From: a virus
Length of the DNA stretch: 57,879 bases
Virus record (IMG/VR): IMGVR_UViG_3300046011_002458
Location: 1 to 57,879 of that record
Strand: one strand, 5' to 3'
A program made the position numbers and the translations under genes. The notes under the pieces were generated by a model. It was not told where the DNA came from. It did no database searches and saw only the letters and a program-made list of their open reading frames with translations. Positions 23,681-32,779 of this stretch are shown piece after piece. Within the stretch, counting starts at the first letter, position 1. The number at the start of each line of letters is the position of its first letter.

Positions 23681-26572
23681 TTAACCAATTAATCGTCCGC
23701 AGAAGTAGTCGTAACTTCCCCCGTATGTCAATTGAAACGCATTTAGTCGTACAGAGTCGCCAACCCCCAGGCTGACAATCATGTGGCAATGCGCCGCTCC
23801 GAACTGCGCGGTTCTACTATCTTCCGAAATAACTATGTTGGCACCGTTCGCCTGTAGCGCAATGGATGCTATGCCTGTCTGCCTTGATAGCACGGCACCG
23901 TGAAACTCGTAAACACCAGCGACAGGTGCGGTAAAGAGACCGGTTGATGTGCTGTAGTGGTTTCCAATGTTTAGAAGTACATCGGCAAAAATATATACGC
24001 CGGTTGGACCGCCGTTAGCGCTGTAATTGCTTCTGGCCATAAACGCAGGCTGATATGGCGTTATCACGCGGCCGCTGGAGTCGATACGCATGCGTTCTGC
24101 CGATGCAGTTGCGTCATAAATAGCAAATTCACCAGCGCCTGTGGAAAAGTTTGAGCCAATCTGCCAATTCCTGCCGTTTGTTGATGTGCTGTTAAAAGAT
24201 TGACGAACACCTAAAGCAGATGAGCTGCTAATACGGACTTGCGCCCCAACAACGTCCAAAGGGTATGTTGGCGAACTCGTCCCAATACCCACGTTACCGC
24301 TGGCATCCTTGTAGAACTGACCAGAGCCTAAGTTCACGACGCCGGTGCCACCTGTGAGCGTGCCTGCGTAGCTGGGGTTGGCGGCATTCAGCTTGAGCGC
24401 CAGCAGGGCGTCAGACTCAGCCTTGCTGTAGAAGTTGGCCAATGTGAAGGTGCCGTAGGCGACGATGTCCACCACGCTGTCGACATCCACCGCCACAGCG
24501 ATCACCACGCTCACGCCGTCGGTGGCGACGAAGTCCACGCCAGCGCGCAGCTTGGCACCGTTGAGGTACACGTCCACGTAGCCAACGTCGTAGGTCGCAG
24601 CGAAGGTGGTCTGGCCCGCTGTCGCGCTGTAGGTCACACGCGAGGCCGTGCCGTTGACTGACGAGCCCGCATTGACCCAGGCGGAGCCTGTGTAGACCTT
24701 CATCAGGTTGCCGGTGGTGTCGAAGTACAGCGCGCCGGTGATCAGCGCGTTGCCGTCGTTGTCGACCGTAGGAGGCGAGCTCTTGGCACCCAGGTAGCGA
24801 TCGTCGAACGAGTCGTAGCTGGCGGCCGCAGCGGTGGCCGAGGCGGCGGCAGCAGACTGGCTGGATGCCGCAGCGCTCTGGCTTGCGCTGGCTGCGCTGG
24901 CGGAGCCTGCTGCGGCGCTTTGCGACAAGGACGCAGCGGCAGCAGACGCTGCTGCAGAGGCTGTGCTGCCAAAGATCGTGTCGATGTAGTTCTTGGTTGC
25001 AGCGTCTTGGGCATTGGTCGGGTCACCCATGCCGGTGATCTTGTTGGTGCCCATCGCGATCGCGCCAGACATCGTTCCGCCAGTCAGGTTGAGCTTGAGC
25101 GCGAGCGCTGTGTCGACCTGAGTGATGGTGTAGGCGTCGCTGATCGCGTAGCCGGCGATCGTGGTGGGGTTGGTGCCACCGGTCACGCGGCCGTAGGCGT
25201 CCACGGTCACCGAGCGGTAGGTGCTGGCAGTCACGCCAGTCGTGGCCAGGTCGATGTTGTCCGAGTTAACGACGATGCGGGCGCTCGAGGCGGTGTTGAC
25301 GTTGAGCGTGTTGCCGCTCTTCGTCAGGCCCGAGCCGGCGGTGATCTGGCCTGCGCCAGAGAACTGCTCGAAGGTGACATCGGTGGTGCCCAGCGTGCCG
25401 CCTGCAGCGACCGTGCAGACCCATCCAGAGTTGTCGTTGACCGTGCCCTGCTCCACGAAGACAAACGCGCCAGGCAGCTCGGCCCATGCGTCTGCGTCGC
25501 TCGGGCGAGTCCAAGATCCGGCGGCCACCACGTAGATGCCGTTCTGGCTTGCGGTGGTCTGGTCCTTGACCAGCACGCGGTCGCCAGCAATGACTGCCAC
25601 GCCGTCGATGGTCTGGGTGCCGGACAGTGTGATGTTGGCGGTCGTGGCCACGCGGGCGGAGGCCTTGATGTCCAGGCCTTGGGCCACGCCGTCGACGTAG
25701 GCCTTGGTGGCCGCGTCAGCGTCTGCGGTAGGCGTCCCCAGGCCCGTGATCTTGTTCGTACCCATGGCGATGGCACCCGACATGGTGCCGCCTGCCAAGG
25801 CCAGGCGTAGGGCGTCTTGCGTGTCGACGTAGCCCTTGTTGGCAGCCTCGTCGCTGGACGTCGGCGAGGCCAGGCCAGTGATGGTGCCAGTGGTGCCGGC
25901 GTCCATGTTCAGCGTGCCGTTGATGGTCACGTTGGTGAACGTCGAGGTGCCGCTGCTGGCGGTCACGTTGCCGGCCAGGTTGCCAGTGACGTTACCCGTG
26001 ACGTTACCGGTCACGTTGCCAGTGACTGCGCCGGTCAAGTTGCCTGTCACGTTGCCTGTGACGTTGCCTGTCAGAGCGCCCGTGAAGCCGGACGTCGCGG
26101 CGATCGTGGTGCCCGTGATGGCCTGGGGCGTGGTGCCGCCGATCACGGCGTTGTTCAGCGTGCCGCCGGCGATGGTGACGCTGGCGAACGAGCTCGAGCC
26201 GGAGGACGTCACGTCGCCCGTCAAGTTGCCGGTGACGTTGCCAGTCAGGTTGCCAGTCACGTTGCCGGTGATGTTCGCGGTGATGCCGCCGCTGGCGCTC
26301 AGCGTGGTGAATGCGCCAGTGCTGGGGCTCGACGCGCCGATCGGGGTGCTGTTGATCGAGGAGGCTGTGATGGCCAAGGCCTGCAGCGCGCTCGAGGCGA
26401 CCATCGACAGGCCGTCGGCGCTGATCATCGCCACCTTGTAGCCGTTGCCGGCCAGGGTGGGCAGCTTGTTGAAGCCGGCGGTAACTAGGTCCAGCTCATT
26501 GCGCAACGCGGCCGACGAGCCAGGCGCGTTGGGGGCTGGATAAATGGAGTGGTTGTAAAACGAGTTGCTCAT
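23681..26572 (-). CDS. Large tail fibre with GNVTGNLTG repeats and C1q-like head
   Basis: The 963-residue protein starts with a tail-attachment region, followed by two tracts of GNVTGNLTG-type repeats, three copies of the tail-fibre repeat around MGTNKITGLGTPTADADAATKAYVD, an Ala/Ser-rich coiled region (about 510-555), a beta domain, the GNVGIGTSSP module and a C-terminal jelly-roll head with FTAPVAGVYEFHG and a YFCGRLIG end. This is the main receptor-binding fibre. Its ATG overlaps the stop of the tail nozzle gene. The repeat tracts are likely recombination-prone. Confidence 0.9.
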   Translation of the reverse strand: MSNSFYNHSIYPAPNAPGSSAALRNELDLVTAGFNKLPTLAGNGYKVAMISADGLSMVASSALQALAITASSINSTPIGASSPSTGAFTTLSASGGITANITGNVTGNLTGNVTGNLTGDVTSSGSSSFASVTIAGGTLNNAVIGGTTPQAITGTTIAATSGFTGALTGNVTGNVTGNLTGAVTGNVTGNVTGNVTGNLAGNVTASSGTSTFTNVTINGTLNMDAGTTGTITGLASPTSSDEAANKGYVDTQDALRLALAGGTMSGAIAMGTNKITGLGTPTADADAATKAYVDGVAQGLDIKASARVATTANITLSGTQTIDGVAVIAGDRVLVKDQTTASQNGIYVVAAGSWTRPSDADAWAELPGAFVFVEQGTVNDNSGWVCTVAAGGTLGTTDVTFEQFSGAGQITAGSGLTKSGNTLNVNTASSARIVVNSDNIDLATTGVTASTYRSVTVDAYGRVTGGTNPTTIAGYAISDAYTITQVDTALALKLNLTGGTMSGAIAMGTNKITGMGDPTNAQDAATKNYIDTIFGSTASAAASAAAASLSQSAAAGSASAASASQSAAASSQSAAAASATAAAASYDSFDDRYLGAKSSPPTVDNDGNALITGALYFDTTGNLMKVYTGSAWVNAGSSVNGTASRVTYSATAGQTTFAATYDVGYVDVYLNGAKLRAGVDFVATDGVSVVIAVAVDVDSVVDIVAYGTFTLANFYSKAESDALLALKLNAANPSYAGTLTGGTGVVNLGSGQFYKDASGNVGIGTSSPTYPLDVVGAQVRISSSSALGVRQSFNSTSTNGRNWQIGSNFSTGAGEFAIYDATASAERMRIDSSGRVITPYQPAFMARSNYSANGGPTGVYIFADVLLNIGNHYSTSTGLFTAPVAGVYEFHGAVLSRQTGIASIALQANGANIVISEDSRTAQFGAAHCHMIVSLGVGDSVRLNAFQLTYGGSYDYFCGRLIG
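25961..26081 (-). repeat. 12-base tandem repeat tract in the tail fibre (tract 1)
   Basis: About nine imperfect copies of a 12-base unit (GGCAACGTGACN on the minus strand) encode repeated Gly-Asn-Val/Leu-Thr. Length variation here would change fibre length. Confidence 0.8.
26209..26280 (-). repeat. 12-base tandem repeat tract in the tail fibre (tract 2)
   Basis: About five further copies of the same unit, separated from tract 1 by a non-repetitive segment. Confidence 0.75.
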
Positions 26573-28617
26573 CGGATTCCTCGGCGCATGGTGTAGTGAA
26601 CGATGATGCTGTTCACCGTGAAAGGCTGCAGCAGGTTGGACACCGACGAGATGCGGATGGCCATGTTTTCCGCTGTGCCGGTGACCTCAATTTCGGAGGG
26701 CGAGATGTCTCGGCCGTCGAACACGAAGTTGTCCCAAATGAACGAGTCCCAGTACGAGGGACGCAGGTCGTTGGTGTAGGACTCATCGCTTGGCTGGTTG
26801 ATCTCGGCCGAGCTGTAGCCCAGGTCGTAGCCGAAGCCGAACTCAGCGTAGTAGTTGCCGGTCATCTCAACGCTCGCGCGGCGATAGCGTTTCAAGATGC
26901 GCGGCGAGCCTGCGCTGTTGTAGGCCAGCGTGACGTTGGCGGGGATCGCCGCACCGTCGAAGCTGGTGCCCGCATCAAGGCGGTACACGAAGCCATTGTC
27001 AGATCCGAAGTAGGACACCTCGACGCCGTTTTGCAGGCCGCCCTCGACGCAGCACAGCACCGCGTTGGGGAACTGCACGGGCATCGCGCCCATGTACTTG
27101 CCGTTGGACAGCGTGAGGTACAGGCCTGTGCCGTCGCTGAAGAACACGCGGTACTGGCCCTTCTCACGGTTCACGACGCTGGCCGAGGCCAGGCTTCGGC
27201 GAGTCTGCAGGAACGGGCGAATGTTCATGGTCAGCGACGCTGCGGCGAAGTTGCCGAAGTTCAAGCTGGTGCCCATGCCGACGACGCCGCGCTGGCTGAA
27301 GATGTAGGTCTGCTCCATGTTCTGGCCAGTGTTCGCAAACGCGCCCGTGCCAGAGTTGAAGGTCGACAGTTGGAAGTTCTCCGAGCTGCTGCCGTACAGC
27401 ACCGAGGTGTCGGTCTCTGTGTAGACGCCGAGCGCGCCGCTCGACTGGTCGCCAGGCAGTGGCAGCACCTGCGAGATGGGCGCATTCATGGCGATCTCGC
27501 CCGCTCCCAGAACCGGGTCCCACACGTAGGGGTTGCCGATTGCGGAGAACTGCAGCGAGTGGCCAAAGGCCAAGAACAGGTGCTGCTTGTGGACAACGAT
27601 GCGCGTGGGCGCGTCAGGTGTCATTGACGTGAAGATGGGGATCAGAACCTCGCCGTCCCACTCGAATGCGTTGTTCACGCCGTCGCAGAAGTACAGCTTC
27701 CTGTTGGTCTGGCCGCCGCCAAAGTTGGCGATGACTGACTCCACGCGACCGCCAGGCAGCGGGGCGATTGTCGAGTAGGTGCCAACGGATCGCGCGTGCT
27801 TTGTGCCGCCGACATAGACCAGCTCGTTTGCGATGGGTGTGCCGGTCATGTTGGTGAACACGATGTAGCCAGCGGCGTCGCCACCAGCCCATGTGCCCGA
27901 CTTCAAGATGACCGCCTTGACCAAGGCCGTTGCACCGCTCGAGTGGCCAACAATCGTCTCGCCGGCAAAGATCTCGCTCGAGCCAATGTCAAAGTCGAAC
28001 GTGCCGTAGTAGGGGACGGCGGACCAACCCGTGGACGTGCTCTTGTGCATATCCAGCCGGGTGCCGCCGGCGTTGTTCCGCCAGGCGTAGACGTCGCCGT
28101 CGAAGTACGCGACGCCGCGAACTGGGCCGGACCCGGGCACAGCTTGAATGCTTGTGCGGTAGTCGTCAGCAGCCAGGGCCTTGTAGGTCGCATCAGTCAG
28201 GCCGTCGCCCACGGTGCCGATCACCTCGTCGATGATGCCCACCGTGGTACTCGACACGGCGAGCGATTCGCCGTCGACGAAGTAGCCGCTCAGGCGTGTG
28301 GTCACCACGGTGCTGCCGTCGACCAGGATCACTTTGCCGGTGGTGCCGGAGGTTGCACCTGTGACGGTGTTGCCCACGGCGATTGGATTGATCACAGACA
28401 CCGTCAGGACGGTGTACAGCGCGTCAGAAGGGTTAGCCCTGCCGTCGAACCGTTCGTAGCCTGCAATGCGGGTGTAGCCGCCTGTGATCGAGGCCTCGAA
28501 GTTGGCGGAGCGGCGCAGCACGCCGGGCTTGAGCGACAGCGTGGGTGTGACTTGATCCAACCCACCCGCCAAGCGGATGAGGTCGTATCGGACTTGTGGG
28601 ACACCTTCGAGATTCAT
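26569..28617 (-). CDS. Podovirus tail nozzle/tubular protein B-like
   Basis: The 682-residue beta-rich protein starts MNLEGVPQVRYDLIRLAGGLDQVTPTLSLKPGVLRRSANFEAS, a pattern of podovirus tail proteins that begin by defining the loops of a propeller-like nozzle. It has many aromatic-flanked beta segments and lacks membrane segments. It lies between the tail adaptor (28627-29325) and the fibre, the usual order head-adaptor-nozzle-fibre. Confidence 0.75.
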   Translation of the reverse strand: MNLEGVPQVRYDLIRLAGGLDQVTPTLSLKPGVLRRSANFEASITGGYTRIAGYERFDGRANPSDALYTVLTVSVINPIAVGNTVTGATSGTTGKVILVDGSTVVTTRLSGYFVDGESLAVSSTTVGIIDEVIGTVGDGLTDATYKALAADDYRTSIQAVPGSGPVRGVAYFDGDVYAWRNNAGGTRLDMHKSTSTGWSAVPYYGTFDFDIGSSEIFAGETIVGHSSGATALVKAVILKSGTWAGGDAAGYIVFTNMTGTPIANELVYVGGTKHARSVGTYSTIAPLPGGRVESVIANFGGGQTNRKLYFCDGVNNAFEWDGEVLIPIFTSMTPDAPTRIVVHKQHLFLAFGHSLQFSAIGNPYVWDPVLGAGEIAMNAPISQVLPLPGDQSSGALGVYTETDTSVLYGSSSENFQLSTFNSGTGAFANTGQNMEQTYIFSQRGVVGMGTSLNFGNFAAASLTMNIRPFLQTRRSLASASVVNREKGQYRVFFSDGTGLYLTLSNGKYMGAMPVQFPNAVLCCVEGGLQNGVEVSYFGSDNGFVYRLDAGTSFDGAAIPANVTLAYNSAGSPRILKRYRRASVEMTGNYYAEFGFGYDLGYSSAEINQPSDESYTNDLRPSYWDSFIWDNFVFDGRDISPSEIEVTGTAENMAIRISSVSNLLQPFTVNSIIVHYTMRRGIR

Positions 28618-28626
28618 CGGTGTCCC

Positions 28627-29325
28627 TTATGCGAGCGGGTTGCCCAGGTAGATTTCCGGGAGCTGCTCGCGCTCGAGTTGATTGAGCAGGCGGGTGTATT
28701 CTGTGTTGCCACGCTGCAGCACTTCGGGCGCAGCCTCGAACATGCCGTAGAACTGCATCGCCTTGTAGACGATCAGCATGTGCAGGGCTTCGTTCGGGAT
28801 GGCCGGCACGGCCGCGTCGCCCACCAGGCTGGCGGGGGTCGTTTGGTACTCGCCGCTGATCTGGTAGATGTCGTCAGGGATCTGGCCGAGCATCACCTCT
28901 TTGCCGTTGGGCTTGATGGCGAACACGACGGGACGGCCGACGACTTGCAGGTTGAAGCGGTAGGTGTTGCGGAACACCTGGTACTCCCACTCGACGAGCC
29001 ACTGCTCGTCCTGCACGCCAATGCTGACCTTCTGGCAGCGGAAGGTGTCCTTCCACCAGTAGCGCAGGTCAGTGATCGGCAAACCAGTGAGCGTGTCGGT
29101 CACGCTCAGAGGGTTGTAGTCGCCGGTGTTGGCCACCGTGTTGAATGCAAACGGCTCGCGCATCCATGCCCAGTTGTCATGCACGCCTTGGATCTCGAGC
29201 CATGCGCTCTGAATCCAGTTAACGAGCTTGGCGTTCATGCCTGTTTGGTTGGTTGTGGCTGACGGGCCATTGCCCGAGACCCCACACTCAACACTGAGAC
29301 GCTGCGCGAGCTGCAAGAAGTTCAT
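28627..29325 (-). CDS. Tail adaptor (tail tubular A-like) protein
   Basis: The 232-residue helical protein starts MNFLQLAQRLSVECGVSG and has a WIQSAWLEIQGVHDNWAWMRE segment (about 36-56), the signature of head-tail adaptor proteins in T7-like and related podoviruses. It would connect the portal to the nozzle, in line with its position between structural protein and nozzle genes. Confidence 0.8.
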   Translation of the reverse strand: MNFLQLAQRLSVECGVSGNGPSATTNQTGMNAKLVNWIQSAWLEIQGVHDNWAWMREPFAFNTVANTGDYNPLSVTDTLTGLPITDLRYWWKDTFRCQKVSIGVQDEQWLVEWEYQVFRNTYRFNLQVVGRPVVFAIKPNGKEVMLGQIPDDIYQISGEYQTTPASLVGDAAVPAIPNEALHMLIVYKAMQFYGMFEAAPEVLQRGNTEYTRLLNQLEREQLPEIYLGNPLA

Positions 29326-29328
29326 GTC

Positions 29329-29823
29329 TTAGGCCGGTTGTTGCAGGAGCTTTTTGAGCCATGGCACGCCCTGCTTGGGGTTCGGGTCGTGCATGACCTG
29401 GAACGGGTATGTCAGCGACAACACGTTCTCTTCTTGGAAACCCATGGACCCGTCGGGCGCAACGATCTTGCGCTGGCGCACGCGCGACTGCTTGGCGTTG
29501 GCCAATACAGCAACGTGATAGCGGCGCAGCGTCGCGGTGTTGCCGCGCACCACCATGCGGTAGTCGCCGTTGACGTTCACTTCCACGAAGGCGGGGTCGT
29601 GCTCGTTGTTCGGCTCATTGAAGAACACCTCGAGCTCGTCGCGCATGAAAGCCTCTTGGTCAATGGCGTCGGTACTGATCACGCGATCAGTGTCGATCTC
29701 GATGCCTTTGCCGCTCTGGGCTGCAGCGACAGTCTCGACGCCGCCACCGATCATGTCGGTTTCGTTTGAGTCGAGGCCCTTCTTGCGTTCGTAGGTGTTC
29801 ACGCGGCTGGGTGGGTTGGTCAT
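29329..29823 (-). CDS. Structural protein of unknown role in the head-tail block
   Basis: The 164-residue product has a disordered, charged N-terminus (about 1-50) and a beta-rich core (VNVNGDYRMVVRGNTATLRRYHVAVLANA). Its position between decoration protein and tail adaptor suggests a virion component. Family not recognised. Confidence 0.65.
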   Translation of the reverse strand: MTNPPSRVNTYERKKGLDSNETDMIGGGVETVAAAQSGKGIEIDTDRVISTDAIDQEAFMRDELEVFFNEPNNEHDPAFVEVNVNGDYRMVVRGNTATLRRYHVAVLANAKQSRVRQRKIVAPDGSMGFQEENVLSLTYPFQVMHDPNPKQGVPWLKKLLQQPA

Positions 29824-29843
29824 GGGTTAGGTCTCCAAGGGTG

Positions 29844-29880
29844 AAAAATTGGGGCGGGGGCCGCCCGAAGGCAGCCCCCA
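29844..29880 (-). terminator. Intrinsic terminator after the putative decoration gene
   Basis: On the minus strand a long GC stem (GGGGGCTGCC and GGCGGCCCCC, TTCG-type loop) is followed by GCCCC and AATTTTTC. It would reduce expression of tail genes relative to the head genes. Confidence 0.8.
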
Positions 29881-29888
29881 GTGCCGAC

Positions 29889-30404
29889 TTAGGCAGTCAG
29901 CGGGTTGGCAGGCACAGTGGCCAGGTTGTAGAACGTGTCGGTCACGCCGGAGGCGGACAGATCGGTCGAGCCAGGCGTGAAGGTGGTGCCGGCAGTCACA
30001 GCGATGCGCAGGGCACCGATGGGGCAGACGCCGCGAGGAGCGTCAGGGAACTGCAGAGCCACGCGGCCAGCGGCCAGCTCGACGCTGTCCACGATTGCGC
30101 CAGGCAAGATGCTGACAGCGCCAGCAGTGTCCAGGCTAATCAGGTACAGGCGAGTGGAGCCGTTGACGCCACCGGTGAAGCCACCATTCATGCCGCCCAC
30201 GCCGCCGGCTGCAGCTTGGTACACGGTGGGACCGCTGTAGCTGATGGCGATGTTGTCGGTGATGGCCTTGGCGAAGAACTGACCGTCGACGACGTAGTTG
30301 ATGGCCGCAGCGATCTGGATGGTGTTGGCGTTGGTGCCTTCTGCAAGGCCGCCGCTGTTCAGCGCAAACGTAGCGCCAGAGTCTTGGGAGAGGTTGTCAG
30401 ACAT
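29889..30404 (-). CDS. Putative head decoration/structural protein
   Basis: The 171-residue Ala/Gly/Thr-rich beta protein lies directly downstream of the capsid gene and has terminators on both sides, the layout of highly expressed decoration proteins. No metal or catalytic motif is seen. The role is inferred from position and composition. Confidence 0.6.
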   Translation of the reverse strand: MSDNLSQDSGATFALNSGGLAEGTNANTIQIAAAINYVVDGQFFAKAITDNIAISYSGPTVYQAAAGGVGGMNGGFTGGVNGSTRLYLISLDTAGAVSILPGAIVDSVELAAGRVALQFPDAPRGVCPIGALRIAVTAGTTFTPGSTDLSASGVTDTFYNLATVPANPLTA

Positions 30405-30430
30405 GACTATTTCCTTAAAAAGTTTTGTGG

Positions 30431-30455
30431 AGAAAACGGGGGCCGAAGCCCCCGG
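30431..30455 (-). terminator. Intrinsic terminator after the capsid gene
   Basis: CGGGGGC, a four-base loop and GCCCCCG, followed on the minus strand by TTTTCTCC, sit five bases after the capsid stop. Confidence 0.85.
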
Positions 30456-30458
30456 TCA

Positions 30459-31490
30459 TCACAGTGCCGAGGCGGCAACCTCGATGCGGACCATCCAGTT
30501 TTCGTTCAGGCGCACAGCGTTCTTGTAGAAGTTGGCACCGACGTAACCGAATTGACCCATGGGGTTGGCGTGTGTGATCTGCTTTGCGGGCAAGTAGATC
30601 GGCTGGATGGCGTTCATGCCCTTCAGCGACACTTGGCCCCAAGCCTCTTGCGCAACCACCATCACGGGGTACACGTCGGCAGTGGTGCCGGTGGTGCCGC
30701 CGTTGGACAGGAAGGTGCCAGCGGTGATCGTGCCGCCTGCGGACAGGAACGGACGGAAGTAGGGGCTGGTGACGATGCGGAAACGCTCGACCGAGCCAAC
30801 TTCGCGCTCATGCACAGGCTTCTGCGAACCGTACTTGGCAACGGGGACGAAGGTGTCCAAGTTACGGAAGTCAGATTCCAAGTCGGTGTGGATGAACACC
30901 AGGTAGGCGGGTTCCACGGCGGCTGTGCCGAAGTTGACCGAAGAGGCCAGCTTCTCAGTCACCAGTTGAGCGAAGGCCGACTCGAGCTGACGGGCAGCTT
31001 GACGCAGCTTGTTCTTGCTCACAGCGGTGTTCACAGCAGTGCGGGCGGTGCCGTTTGCGTAGACCACGTTGGTGCCGCCACGGACCACACCGTAAGAGAT
31101 CAACTCTTCGATGGAGGCCATGTGCTCGCCAACCAGCTTGACCATGTCGCCGGGGATGTCATCCTCGTACATGGCTTCGGCTTTGCTCGACAGCTTCATC
31201 AGCACGCCGTACTGCTGCAGTGTGACCTGCACGTCTTGGTATGTGATGGTGCGCGAGCCAGGCGTGACGCCTTCTTGCAGCAAGTAGTTGCTGGTGGTGA
31301 TGTTGGGTGCGCCGTTGGAGCCAGCGTCGATCGGCAGAGCGCGACGGAACACCACGGTGTCAGTCTTGTTCTGAGGGATCGGCTTCTGTGTACCGAAGGT
31401 GGACAACACTTTGATGGGCATGGCGTGCTTGAGCATTTCGCGCTCGGCCATGATGAGGTTCCGGCTAGGAACAAGGGAATAGGTTTGCAT
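30459..31490 (-). CDS. Major capsid protein, N4-gp56 family
   Basis: The 343-residue protein matches the N4-gp56 major capsid pattern: N-terminal MLKHAMPIKVLSTFGTQKPIPQNKTDTVVFRRALPI, the central VTLQQYGVLMKLSSKAEAM segment, the IHTDLESDFRNLDTFVPVAKYG strand and a KNAVRLNENWMVRIEVAA end. It forms the icosahedral head. It follows the scaffold-like gene and precedes its own terminator. Confidence 0.92.
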   Translation of the reverse strand: MQTYSLVPSRNLIMAEREMLKHAMPIKVLSTFGTQKPIPQNKTDTVVFRRALPIDAGSNGAPNITTSNYLLQEGVTPGSRTITYQDVQVTLQQYGVLMKLSSKAEAMYEDDIPGDMVKLVGEHMASIEELISYGVVRGGTNVVYANGTARTAVNTAVSKNKLRQAARQLESAFAQLVTEKLASSVNFGTAAVEPAYLVFIHTDLESDFRNLDTFVPVAKYGSQKPVHEREVGSVERFRIVTSPYFRPFLSAGGTITAGTFLSNGGTTGTTADVYPVMVVAQEAWGQVSLKGMNAIQPIYLPAKQITHANPMGQFGYVGANFYKNAVRLNENWMVRIEVAASAL

Positions 31491-31492
31491 GA

Positions 31493-32410
31493 TCAGTTAC
31501 CTTTTTTGCGATCAAGTTCATCTAGGTAGCGCCAGTACTCCTCCGGCGTCATGTCCTCGACGGCTTTTGCCCTGGCTGTGGAGCCCGAGCGGCCGGTGGG
31601 GATTGCCGCCGCAGCAGACAGTCGCTGCGTTCTTTGTGACGTTGCCGTGCTTGCTGCCTGGGTGTGCAGGTCCAGCAGGCGCACTGCGTCTTGCGGGCTT
31701 TCGCTCGCCGCAAGCATTTGCACCTCGCGTGGTTGGCGCTGCAGCCATCCAACAAATTCGGGCGTCTGTACACGATCCTGCCAACCCGGGTGCCGAATCT
31801 CGACTGCCACCTCAGCCCTCAGACGGTTGATTTCATCGGGGCTCACGCCAAGCTGCTGGGCCTGCTGGGGCTGCGCTGCGAGGCGCTGCTCCATGTTGCT
31901 CAGTCGCTCGTTGAGAGCTGACTCCATCGCGTCCGCGAACTCGGGATAGTCGCGTTTGAGGTTCGTCATTGCCTCGGGGTTTTGCTGCGCCGCGCGGATC
32001 TCTCCGGCTGTTGGCGCTTCGCCACCCTTCGCTGTGACTTGTTGAGCCGCCTGAACCTGTTGCTTCAGTTGACTGTTCAAGCCACCAATGTGACCCTCGG
32101 CATTTCGTAGACGACTCGTGACTTGGCCAAGCATGGTTTCAAGTCCAGTGATCTTGTCCAAGAGTGCTTGCTCCGCCGTCGGAGCTGCTTCTTCACCACC
32201 ACCATTTGCATCGGCCTCTTCGGCGGGTGCGGCGGGAGTGGATTCAGCCGGGCTCGGCGTGCTCTCTGGTGGGAAGTCCGTCGCGTCGTCGGCCGGCTGC
32301 GCGCCTCCGGCCTCTTCTGCTTCGAGCTGGTCCCAGATCTTCTGTGCTTCGTCTTGCGGGTTAACGGTTTCCTGTACGTTCATTTCAGTTGCGTCTCTCT
32401 TGGTGGTCAT
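31493..32410 (-). CDS. Scaffolding protein
   Basis: The 305-residue acidic protein directly upstream of the capsid has a disordered Ala/Pro/Glu N-terminus (about 15-80), a central coiled coil (LLDKITGLETMLGQVTSRLRNAEGHIGGLNSQLKQQV, about 84-120), further helical segments and a short basic tail (DELDRKKGN), the usual scaffold architecture. ATG 32410 overlaps the preceding stop; ATG 32383 is an alternative. Confidence 0.8.
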   Translation of the reverse strand: MTTKRDATEMNVQETVNPQDEAQKIWDQLEAEEAGGAQPADDATDFPPESTPSPAESTPAAPAEEADANGGGEEAAPTAEQALLDKITGLETMLGQVTSRLRNAEGHIGGLNSQLKQQVQAAQQVTAKGGEAPTAGEIRAAQQNPEAMTNLKRDYPEFADAMESALNERLSNMEQRLAAQPQQAQQLGVSPDEINRLRAEVAVEIRHPGWQDRVQTPEFVGWLQRQPREVQMLAASESPQDAVRLLDLHTQAASTATSQRTQRLSAAAAIPTGRSGSTARAKAVEDMTPEEYWRYLDELDRKKGN

Positions 32411-32646
32411 TGCTGACCGGGGGTGCCAACGCTGAGAAGTTCTTCAGGGTCGACGGCTTGACTCAGGCTGGCCTCATCGGCCAGGCTGAGAATCTTGGTG
32501 AGCTCTCTGATCCCCCCACGGATCAGGGCTGTCTGCTCGACGCCGTATGACGGGCTGTCGTTCAGCTTTCGTAGTTCATCGACGCGTTCGTTGATGTGCT
32601 GCGAAAGCCGCTTCCATGCTTGTGAGCGGAAGTCCTCTTGTCTCAA
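32407..32646 (-). CDS. Small protein between portal and scaffold
   Basis: The 79-residue helical product contains NERVDELRKLNDSPSYGV and an acidic C-terminus. The start is chosen as TTG 32646 (GGGGACG upstream), because an upstream GTG at 32673 would lie inside the terminator stem. It is translationally coupled to the scaffold by an ATGA. Function unknown. Confidence 0.65.
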   Translation of the reverse strand: MRQEDFRSQAWKRLSQHINERVDELRKLNDSPSYGVEQTALIRGGIRELTKILSLADEASLSQAVDPEELLSVGTPGQQ

Positions 32647-32661
32647 ATGCGTCCCCGAAAA

Positions 32662-32690
32662 TAAAAAGGGCACCCGGTGAGGGGTGCCCT
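32662..32690 (-). terminator. Intrinsic terminator between a promoter and the scaffold operon
   Basis: GGGCACCC, a five-base loop and GGGTGCCC followed by TTTTTATTTT (minus strand). It lies downstream of the promoter at 32746-32775, so it could work as an attenuator for the head operon or stop read-through from the portal gene. Confidence 0.85.
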
Positions 32691-32745
32691 AAGTTTCAAC
32701 TTGCCAAAAGGAGTGGACCGCTGCAGACGCAGTGACCCGGGGCAG

Positions 32746-32775
32746 ATATTAACATCATTGTGATAGGCCGTGCAA
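32746..32775 (-). promoter_or_regulatory. Head-operon promoter with TATCACAATG in the spacer
   Basis: -35 TTGCAC (32775-32770), 18-base spacer containing exact TATCACAATG (32765-32756), -10 TAATAT (32751-32746), minus strand. It would transcribe the scaffold-capsid genes through the terminator at 32662-32690. Confidence 0.65.
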
Positions 32776-32779
32776 GAGA

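Noticed and set aside
21995-26572. Diversity-generating retroelement acting on the tail fibre
   Set aside because: No reverse transcriptase frame and no template/variable repeat pair were found, although some podoviruses with similar tails carry one.
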